Positions 58,093-64,000 of a stretch of 64,000 nt of DNA are shown piece by piece. Source of the stretch: Streptomyces sp. CBMA152 (GTDB lineage: Bacteria; Actinomycetota; Actinomycetes; Streptomycetales; Streptomycetaceae); contig NZ_MECJ01000033.1 of NCBI RefSeq assembly GCF_014596475.1, positions 682,001-746,000 on the forward strand, in the 5' to 3' direction. How positions within the stretch are numbered: position 1 is the stretch's first letter; every line of letters begins with the position of its first letter. A model generated the notes under the pieces. It was not told where the DNA came from and ran no database searches. It saw only the letters and a program-made list of their open reading frames with translations. A program made the translations under genes and the position numbers.

Positions 58093-58473
58093 TCACGGTG
58101 TGCAGACCTTGCCGACTTCCTTCGCCGCGTCCCTTACCGGGCTGATGTCGGGGGTGTTGTCGCCGTTCTTGATGGCCGAACGGACGTTGCCGACCGCCTT
58201 GTTGAGGTTGTCGACCGCCTTGGAGAGGTCGGCGTCGTCCGTCTTGCCCTTGAGCGAGGAGAGGTCCTTGTCGATGTTGTCCAGGGCCTGGTCGGCCTTG
58301 GTCGGGTTGTCCGTCGCGTTCGCCACCGCGCGGCCGAGGTCGTCGACGCTGGACGCGATCGCGTCGGCCGTACGGACGCAGTCGATCGCCTTGTCCACGG
58401 CCCCGCACCCGACCACGGTGGACAGGGCCACGGCTGCGGTGACGGTGGCCAGTGCGGTGCTCGCGCGGCGCAT
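58093..58473 (-). CDS. Small lipoprotein, helical
   Basis: A 126-residue protein with signal peptide and lipobox (STVVGC). The mature part is a helical bundle rich in Asp, Lys and Ala (SVDDLGRAVANATDNPTKAD, DLSKAVDNLNKAVGNV) with a terminal Cys near the end. ATG at 58473 after GGGGGAGG. Function unknown. Confidence 0.75.
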   Translation of the reverse strand: MRRASTALATVTAAVALSTVVGCGAVDKAIDCVRTADAIASSVDDLGRAVANATDNPTKADQALDNIDKDLSSLKGKTDDADLSKAVDNLNKAVGNVRSAIKNGDNTPDISPVRDAAKEVGKVCTP

Positions 58474-58568
58474 GTGCGTCCTCCCCCGGATGTGCGGACG
58501 GGCGTACGGTTCGGCCCGTACGCCCGTATGGGTGGGGACGCGGGGAGGCGTCCCCGGGTTGCCCCTCG

Positions 58569-59306
58569 TTACTCGCCGAGCGTGCGGCCCAGTGCCTCGA
58601 CCTGGAGCGCCGCGAGGTCCGCGCAGCCGCCGGTCGCGAGGTCGAGCAGCGCGTTGAGCTCCTTGCGGTCGAACGGCTCGGCCTCGGCCGTGCCCTGGAC
58701 CTCGACGAAGCGGCCGTCGCCGGTGCAGACGACGTTCATGTCGGTCTCGGCGCGCACGTCCTCCTCGTAACAGAGGTCGAGGAGCGGGGCGCCGTCGACG
58801 ATGCCGACGGAGACCGCGCTGACCGTGCCGGTCAGCGGCTGGCGGTTCGCCTTGACCAGCTTCTTGGCCTGGGCCCAGGCCACCGCGTCGGCGAGCGCGA
58901 CGTACGCGCCGGTGATCGCGGCGGTGCGGGTGCCGCCGTCGGCCTGGAGGACGTCGCAGTCCAGGACGATGGTGTTCTCGCCGAGCGCCTTGTAGTCGAT
59001 GACGGCGCGCAGCGAGCGGCCGATGAGGCGGGAGATCTCGTGCGTACGGCCGCCGATCTTGCCGCGTACGGACTCGCGGTCGCCGCGGGTGTTGGTGGAG
59101 CGCGGCAGCATCGAGTACTCGGCGGTGACCCAGCCCTCGCCGCTGCCCTTGCGCCAGCGGGGGACGCCCTCCGTGACGGAGGCGGTGCAGAAGACCTTCG
59201 TGTCGCCGAAGGAGATGAGGACGGAGCCCTCGGCGTGCTTGCTCCATCCGCGTTCGATGGTTACGGGGCGGAGCTGTTCGGGGGTGCGGCCGTCGATACG
59301 AGACAT
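58569..59306 (-). CDS. rph: Ribonuclease PH
   Basis: A 245-residue 3'-5' phosphorolytic exoribonuclease that trims tRNA 3' ends. RTPEQLRPVTIERGWSKHAE at the N-terminus, RSTNTRGDRESVRGKIGGRT and LDCDVLQADGGTRTAAITGA are diagnostic; the catalytic Asp is in the last region. ATG at 59306. Confidence 0.95.
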   Translation of the reverse strand: MSRIDGRTPEQLRPVTIERGWSKHAEGSVLISFGDTKVFCTASVTEGVPRWRKGSGEGWVTAEYSMLPRSTNTRGDRESVRGKIGGRTHEISRLIGRSLRAVIDYKALGENTIVLDCDVLQADGGTRTAAITGAYVALADAVAWAQAKKLVKANRQPLTGTVSAVSVGIVDGAPLLDLCYEEDVRAETDMNVVCTGDGRFVEVQGTAEAEPFDRKELNALLDLATGGCADLAALQVEALGRTLGE

Positions 59307-59390
59307 GCCCCGAGCGTAGCTCGTGGCTGTCTCGCTCCCGGAGGCTGCGCCCCCGGACCCCCTTTCGGGGCTTCGCCCCGGAACCCTTTC

Positions 59391-59435
59391 GTCTGCGGAC
59401 CGTGCTCGCTTGCTCGCGCAGTTCCCCGCGCCCCT
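59391..59435 (+). repeat. Dispersed intergenic repeat, copy 9
   Basis: Plus-orientation copy after a GGGGCTTCGCCCC palindrome and the same GGAGGCTGCGCCCCCGG element seen at 19500. It lies between rph and nagF, beyond the nagF 3' end. Confidence 0.8.
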
Positions 59436-59529
59436 TAATGGCCCTTCGGGCCCCCTGGGAGCGTCGCAGCCGTACGCGAAAAGGGGCCCTCCCGACCCGG
59501 GAAAGCCCCTCTTCAGGCAGACGTGTCGC

Positions 59530-59763
59530 TCACATCATGTCTTCGATGTCCGCCGCGATCGGGTCCGCGTCGGTGCCGATGACGACCTGGATCGCGGTGC
59601 CCATCTTGACGACGCCGTGCGCGCCCGCGGCCTTCAGGGCGGCCTCGTCGACCTTGCTCGGGTCGATGACCTCGGTGCGCAGGCGGGTGATGCAGCCCTC
59701 GACCTCTTCGATGTTGTCGATACCGCCGAGCCCGGCGACGATCTTCTCAGCCTTGCTGGCCAT
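59530..59763 (-). CDS. nagF: PTS GlcNAc-specific EIIB component
   Basis: A 77-residue EIIB domain with phosphoryl-accepting Cys24 in EGCITRLR. It transfers phosphate from EIIA to GlcNAc entering through NagE2 (or NagE1). It is divergent from nagE1, sharing a promoter region with a DasR-type site at 59950. Corresponds to SCO2905. Confidence 0.9.
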   Translation of the reverse strand: MASKAEKIVAGLGGIDNIEEVEGCITRLRTEVIDPSKVDEAALKAAGAHGVVKMGTAIQVVIGTDADPIAADIEDMM

Positions 59764-59949
59764 GTCTGTCTCCCAGTTCTTTCAAAGACCGTTGTGGCGG
59801 CGCACCGCAGGTACTTCGTACGACCGCAGTTCCGCTTTGTCACCGTAACGCACGTTTGGCCCAGTTACGCGAGCGAGCCCCGGCGCCCTGGCCAAGGATG
59901 ACGATCACCGGTACCGCGCCCGTGCGGCCAGGCTCCGGACGATACCGCA

Positions 59950-59965
59950 ACTGGTCTACACCAGT
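59950..59965. promoter_or_regulatory. DasR-responsive element between nagF and nagE1
   Basis: ACTGGTCTACACCAGT, one mismatch from the perfect palindrome ACTGGTCTAGACCAGT. It lies 186 bases upstream of nagF and 59 upstream of nagE1, allowing control of both. Confidence 0.85.
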
Positions 59966-60024
59966 GTGCAACGCATCCCGGAACTGGCTTGTTCCGGCGG
60001 GACGGACGGGACGGAGGGTCGCCG

Positions 60025-61323
60025 ATGAGCGCGGACAGCGCGGCAGTGGACCGGCCGAAGTGGTGGAACGGCGCGTTCCAGAACCTCCAGAAGATGGGCC
60101 GCAGCCTCCAGCTGCCGATCGCCGTCCTGCCAGCCGCCGGCATCCTCAACCGCCTCGGCCAGCCGGACGTGTTCGGCAAGGACGGGCTCGGCTGGACCGA
60201 CGTCGCCAAGGTCATGGCGGGCGCGGGCGGCGCGCTGCTCGACGCCAACATCGGCCTGCCGCTGCTGTTCTGCATCGGCGTCGCCATCGGCATGGCCAAG
60301 AAGGCGGACGGCTCCACCGCGCTCGCCGCCGTGGCCGGATTCCTCGTCTACTACAACGTGCTGCACCAGTTCCCCAAGGACTGCCTCGCCGGGGCGAAGG
60401 CGATCGCGGCCGGGTGCCAGGCGAACGACGGCACAGTTGCGCCCTTCACGTTCCAGAACCCGGGCGTCTTCGGCGGCATCGTCATGGGCCTGCTCGCCGC
60501 CTGGTTCTGGCAGCGCTACCACCGGGTCAAGCTGGTCGACTGGCTCGGCTTCTTCAACGGCCGCCGGCTCGTCCCGATCATCATGTCGTTCGTCGCGATC
60601 GGCTTCGCCGCGCTCTGCCTGTGGATCTGGCCGCCGATCGGCAGTGGCCTGGAGCACTTCAGCGACTGGCTGGTGGGGCTCGGCGCCTGGGGCGCGGGCA
60701 TCTTCGGCGTCGCCAACCGCGCGCTGCTCGTCATCGGTCTGCACCAGTTCCTGAACGTGCCCATCTGGTTCCAGTTCGGCAGCTACACCAAGCCGGACGG
60801 GACCGTGGTGCACGGCGACATCAGCATGTTCCTGGCGGGCGATCCGAACGCGGGCCAGTTCACCACCGGCTTCTTCCCGATCATGATGTTCGCGCTGCCG
60901 GGCGCGGCGCTCGCCATCGCGCACTGCGCCAAGCCGCACCGGCGCAAGCAGGTCGCGGGCCTGATGCTCTCGGTCGGCCTGACCTCGCTCGTCACCGGCA
61001 TCACCGAGCCGATCGAGTACTCGTTCCTGTTCATCGCCCCGCTGCTGTACGCGATCCACGCCGTACTCACCGGCGTATCGATGGCGGTGACCTGGGCGCT
61101 CGGTGTGAAGGACGGCTTCAGTTTCTCGGCGGGTCTCATCGACTACGTCATCAACTGGAATCTGGCGACCAAGCCCTGGCTGATCATTCCGATCGGCCTG
61201 TGCTTCGCCGTCGTCTACTACGCGCTCTTCCGTTTCGCGATCATCAAGTTCGATCTCCCGACGCCCGGCCGCGAGCCGGAGGAGTTGGAAGAGGAGATGG
61301 AACGGGACGTCACGAAGGCGTGA
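60025..61323 (+). CDS. nagE1: PTS GlcNAc permease EIIC component NagE1
   Basis: A 432-residue EIIC membrane transporter with about eight to ten TM helices, motifs LPIAVLPAAGILNRLGQPDV, KKADGSTALAAVAGFLVYYN, WLGFFNGRRLVPI and TEPIEYSFLFIAPLLYAIHA. It moves GlcNAc while phosphorylating it, with NagF and EIIA Crr. ATG at 60025 after GGAGGG. Its role versus NagE2 is unclear; in S. coelicolor NagE2 is the main one. Confidence 0.9.
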   Translation: MSADSAAVDRPKWWNGAFQNLQKMGRSLQLPIAVLPAAGILNRLGQPDVFGKDGLGWTDVAKVMAGAGGALLDANIGLPLLFCIGVAIGMAKKADGSTALAAVAGFLVYYNVLHQFPKDCLAGAKAIAAGCQANDGTVAPFTFQNPGVFGGIVMGLLAAWFWQRYHRVKLVDWLGFFNGRRLVPIIMSFVAIGFAALCLWIWPPIGSGLEHFSDWLVGLGAWGAGIFGVANRALLVIGLHQFLNVPIWFQFGSYTKPDGTVVHGDISMFLAGDPNAGQFTTGFFPIMMFALPGAALAIAHCAKPHRRKQVAGLMLSVGLTSLVTGITEPIEYSFLFIAPLLYAIHAVLTGVSMAVTWALGVKDGFSFSAGLIDYVINWNLATKPWLIIPIGLCFAVVYYALFRFAIIKFDLPTPGREPEELEEEMERDVTKA

Positions 61324-61424
61324 ACCACCCGGATACGGGTAGCCGGACGTGCGGATACGCAAGGTCACTTCATAACGGCGGCGTCGCGTCGCAATAACGG
61401 CGGCATAACCGAAGAGCCCTTCAG

Positions 61425-61458
61425 CAAAGGCCTTGGACCCTGTGGTCCGGGGCCTTTG
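61425..61458 (+). terminator. Terminator of nagE1
   Basis: A 15-bp stem (61425-61439 with 61444-61458) with two G-T pairs and loop CTGT, followed by TCC. Confidence 0.75.
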
Positions 61459-61530
61459 TCCGGCTTGCCGGAATGTATGGCCCACCCCACAGAAATTGCA
61501 GGTTCCTTATCTAACCCTCACCGTGCTACA

Positions 61531-61563
61531 ACTGGTCTACACCACTCAATGGTGTAGACCACG
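61531..61563. promoter_or_regulatory. Tandem DasR-responsive elements upstream of nagE2
   Basis: ACTGGTCTACACCACT (61531-61546) and, one base later, AATGGTGTAGACCACG (61548-61563). The second is nearly the reverse of the first, so the two form a larger inverted arrangement. They lie 92-124 bases before the nagE2 ATG. Confidence 0.85.
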
Positions 61564-61654
61564 CGGGCTCGACCGCGTTCCCCCCTGAGACGCCGCCGTC
61601 CCCCCGAGCTTTTCCGTGTCCCCCGGGCGGCGCCTTGCCAACTGGAGGAAGTTG

Positions 61655-62917
61655 ATGAGTACGGCAACCGCCACGGCGGCGCCCGCGAAGAAGCGGGGTG
61701 CCGGCCTGTTCCAGGGTCTGCAGAAGGTCGGTCGCAGCCTGCAGCTGCCGATCGCCGTACTGCCGGCCGCGGGCATTCTGCTCCGCCTCGGTCAGGACGA
61801 TGTCTTCGGCAAGGACGGCCTCGGCTGGGGCAAGGTCGCCACGGTCTTCGCGACCGCCGGTGACGCGGTCTTCTCCAACCTGCCGCTGCTCTTCTGCGTC
61901 GGCATCGCGATCGGCTTCGCCAAGAAGGCCGACGGCTCCACCGCGCTCGCCGCCCTGGTCGGCTTCCTGGTCTACAAGAACGTGCTCACCGCGTTCCCGG
62001 TGACCGACGCCGTCGTGAACACCACCGCCAACAAGGGTGTCGACGTCGCCGCGACGTACAACGACCCCAAGGTCTTCGGCGGCATCATCATGGGCCTGCT
62101 GGCCGCCGTCATCTGGCAGCGGTACCACCGCACCAAGCTGGTCGACTGGCTCGGCTTCTTCAACGGCCGCCGCCTCGTCCCGATCCTCATGGCCTTCGTC
62201 GGCACCGCGATGGGTGTGCTGTTCGGCCTGGTCTGGGAGCCGATCGGCCACGTCATCACCAACTTCGGTGAGTGGATGACCGGCCTCGGCGCCGTTGGCG
62301 CGGGCATCTTCGGTGTCGTCAACCGCGCGCTGCTGCCGATCGGTATGCACCAGTTCGTGAACACCGTCGCCTGGCAGGAGATCGGCGACTTCAAGGACTC
62401 CAGCGGTGCCATGTGGCACGGCGACCTGCCGCGCTTCTTCCACGGCGACCCGACCGCCGGCCAGTTCATGTCTGGCTTCTTCCCGATCATGATGTTCGCG
62501 CTGCCGGCCGCCGCCCTGGCGATCACGCACTGCGCCCGCCCCGAGCGCCGCAAGGCCGTCGGCGGCATGATGATCTCACTCGCGCTGACCTCGTTCGTCA
62601 CCGGTATCACCGAGCCGATCGAGTTCGCGTTCATGTTCATCGCGCCGGTCCTGTACGTGATCCACGCGATCCTGACCGCCGTCTCGATGGCCGTCACCTG
62701 GGCGCTCGGCGTGCACCACGGCTTCAGCTTCTCGGCCGGTGCGATCGACTACGTCCTGAACTGGAACCTGGCGACCAAGCCCTGGATGATCATCCCGATC
62801 GGCCTGGTCTTCGCGGCGATCTACTACTTCGTCTTCCGCTTCGCGATCCTCAAGTTCAACCTCACCACCCCGGGCCGTGAGCCCGAGGAGGAGGTCGAGG
62901 ACCTGACGAAGGCGTAA
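61655..62917 (+). CDS. nagE2: PTS GlcNAc permease EIIC component NagE2
   Basis: A 420-residue EIIC, the close paralogue of NagE1 with the same motifs (FNGRRLVPILMAFVGTAMG, TEPIEFAFMFIAPVLYVIHA). GlcNAc entering by NagE2 is phosphorylated by NagF. ATG at 61655 after GGAGGAAG. The two dre sites upstream allow tight control by DasR. Confidence 0.92.
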   Translation: MSTATATAAPAKKRGAGLFQGLQKVGRSLQLPIAVLPAAGILLRLGQDDVFGKDGLGWGKVATVFATAGDAVFSNLPLLFCVGIAIGFAKKADGSTALAALVGFLVYKNVLTAFPVTDAVVNTTANKGVDVAATYNDPKVFGGIIMGLLAAVIWQRYHRTKLVDWLGFFNGRRLVPILMAFVGTAMGVLFGLVWEPIGHVITNFGEWMTGLGAVGAGIFGVVNRALLPIGMHQFVNTVAWQEIGDFKDSSGAMWHGDLPRFFHGDPTAGQFMSGFFPIMMFALPAAALAITHCARPERRKAVGGMMISLALTSFVTGITEPIEFAFMFIAPVLYVIHAILTAVSMAVTWALGVHHGFSFSAGAIDYVLNWNLATKPWMIIPIGLVFAAIYYFVFRFAILKFNLTTPGREPEEEVEDLTKA

Positions 62918-62936
62918 GCCCCGTAGGTGATACGTG

Positions 62937-62973
62937 GAAGGGCCCCCGGAACCGAGCGTTCCGGGGGCCCTTC
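62937..62973. terminator. Bidirectional terminator between nagE2 and the MBL-fold gene
   Basis: A perfect 16-bp stem (62937-62952 with 62958-62973), loop CGAGC, flanked by short T/A runs. It serves both converging genes. Confidence 0.88.
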
Positions 62974-62988
62974 TTCGCGTACGCGCTC

Positions 62989-63741
62989 TCAGAGCTCGTA
63001 CACCGCTCCCGGAACTGCGAGTTCCACCGGGCCGGAGTACGCCGAGCGGGCGTCCGCCAGGTTGACGTCGCCGTCCGTCCACGGCGGGATGTGGGTGAGG
63101 ACCAGGCGGCCGACGCCGGCGCGGGCGGCGTGTTCGCCGGCCTCGCGGCCGTTGAGGTGCAGGGCCGGGATGTCCTCCTTGCCGTGCGTGAAGGACGCCT
63201 CGCAGAGGAAGAGGTCGGTGCCGTCGGCCAGCTCGTGCAGCGCCTCGCAGACGCCGGTGTCGCCGGAGTACGTGAGGGAGGCGCCGCCGTGCTCGATCCG
63301 GATGCCGTACGCCTCGACGGGGTGGCAGACGCGTTCCGTACGCACCGCGAACGGGCCGATGTCGAACGAGCCGGACTTCAGCGTGTGGAAGTCGAACACC
63401 TCGCTCATCGAGGAGGCGGAGGGCGTGTCGGCGTACGCCGTGGTCAGCCGCTGCTCGGCGCCCTCCGGCGCGTACACCGGCATGGGGGCGCAGCGGCCGC
63501 CCTCGTGGCGGTAGTAGCGGGCGACGAAGTAGCCGCACATGTCGATGCAGTGGTCGGCGTGGAGGTGGCTGAGGAAGATCGCGTCGAGGTCGTAGAGACC
63601 GATGTGGCGCTGCAGCTCGCCCAGGGCGCCGTTGCCCATGTCGAGGAGCAGCCGGAAGCCGTCGGCCTCGACGAGGTAGCTCGAACAGGCCGATTCCGCG
63701 GACGGGAACGACCCGGAGCAGCCGACGACGGTGAGCTTCAT
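62989..63741 (-). CDS. Metallo-beta-lactamase-fold hydrolase
   Basis: A 250-residue enzyme. The zinc motif HLHADH is at 59-64, and further ligands appear in VYAPEG..., LTYSGDTGVC and LTHIPPWTDG. It resembles RNase Z/phosphodiesterase-like MBL proteins of actinomycetes (SCO2908-like). Substrate unknown. ATG at 63741. Confidence 0.83.
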   Translation of the reverse strand: MKLTVVGCSGSFPSAESACSSYLVEADGFRLLLDMGNGALGELQRHIGLYDLDAIFLSHLHADHCIDMCGYFVARYYRHEGGRCAPMPVYAPEGAEQRLTTAYADTPSASSMSEVFDFHTLKSGSFDIGPFAVRTERVCHPVEAYGIRIEHGGASLTYSGDTGVCEALHELADGTDLFLCEASFTHGKEDIPALHLNGREAGEHAARAGVGRLVLTHIPPWTDGDVNLADARSAYSGPVELAVPGAVYEL

Positions 63742-63940
63742 GGAGCGTGAACCTCCGGGAGCGGCAAGGGGACGAGGAGGGCGGCGGGAGGTCGTGCGGT
63801 CCGTCGAGCGTAAGGCGCCACGCTGCCGGTCGCTCCTCAGTGGCGGGCCGTTGTGGGGGAACTCACCTGCGCTGTCACCGGTTCGGGCGGTGTGTGGACG
63901 GGGCGCGCGCGGCGGGGTGGGCGCCGGTAACGTCTGCGGT

Positions 63941-64000
63941 ATGGACACGTCTTGGTGGCTCGCGGTGCTCGCCGTCGTGGTGGTCGCGCTGGGGGCCGCC
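63941..64000 (+). CDS. Start of a membrane protein gene, truncated by window edge
   Basis: The first 20 codons from an ATG at 63941 (DTSWWLAVLAVVVVALGAA) encode an N-terminal membrane helix. TAACGT lies seven bases before the ATG, suggesting another leaderless transcript. The family cannot be told from this fragment. Confidence 0.6.
   Translation, partial: MDTSWWLAVLAVVVVALGAA

Noticed and set aside
1..64000. CRISPR arrays, IS elements and prophage genes
   Set aside because: No array of spaced direct repeats, transposase, integrase or phage structural gene was seen; the only tandem arrays are the PBP coding repeat and the 27-bp pair.

Overview
The window is chromosomal DNA from a high-GC actinomycete, almost certainly Streptomyces. 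The evidence is very strong GC bias at third codon positions, many GTG starts and ATGA/GTGA gene overlaps, Scr1-type XRE/DUF397 regulators, class E and F sortases, three genes with rare TTA codons, DasR-type operators, and the cslA-glxA operon. Much of it resembles the S. coelicolor SCO2828-SCO2909 stretch as I remember it, interrupted by accessory genes. This comparison is from memory; no search was run.

Layout. 1-4071: amidase tail, a four-gene ectoine/hydroxyectoine ABC importer (ehuBCDA) and an IclR regulator. 4179-8430: a tRNA-Lys followed by an accessory patch holding a wrecked methyltransferase, an Scr1-type XRE regulator, a DUF6879 protein, a TTA-containing orphan, and a 46-aa Asp/Pro/Gly-rich peptide gene translationally coupled to a PCMT-type O-methyltransferase. 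The last pair is the best candidate in the window for an undescribed system, an aspartimide-forming RiPP. 8520-14933: truncated hemoglobin, a drug-efflux pump, an AA10 LPMO with DasR-type operators, an SPFH membrane protein, a wall hydrolase-like protein, and a second, nearly identical tRNA-Lys. 15449-20636: cslA, glxA and cslZ, which make and trim a beta-glucan at hyphal tips. 20971-22237: class F sortase and a secreted partner. 22391-30044: a HAD phosphatase and a complete 2-aminoethylphosphonate uptake and breakdown operon under a HutC/DasR-like GntR regulator.

30129-40429: an LAETG wall-anchored protein, a ROK regulator divergent from an oxidoreductase, a fumarylacetoacetase-like enzyme, a second YidC, an HxlR regulator divergent from an efflux pump, a class E sortase and a SEC-C protein. 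40512-45596: a PLD-helicase-DUF3427 protein (possible defence gene) beside an ATPase/XRE/DUF397 signalling trio. 46295-51156: DUF445 and DUF1707 proteins and an ABC-2 exporter. 51299-57409: a bifunctional PBP with a huge QTQG/GGTT tail, an SMR pump, a GroES-like protein, Bcp, a pair of HNH proteins built from repeated modules, and a tRNA with a UAG anticodon. 57462-64000: rdgB, a lipoprotein, rph, the GlcNAc PTS (nagF, nagE1, nagE2) with three DasR-type sites, an MBL-fold hydrolase and a truncated gene start.

Themes. DasR-type sites tie the LPMO gene and the GlcNAc PTS into one aminosugar regulon. Several regulator/target pairs (HxlR/MFS, ROK/oxidoreductase) share overlapping divergent promoters that appear to give leaderless mRNAs. 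A dispersed repeat of about 45 bp recurs nine times, always just beyond the 3' end of at least one gene.
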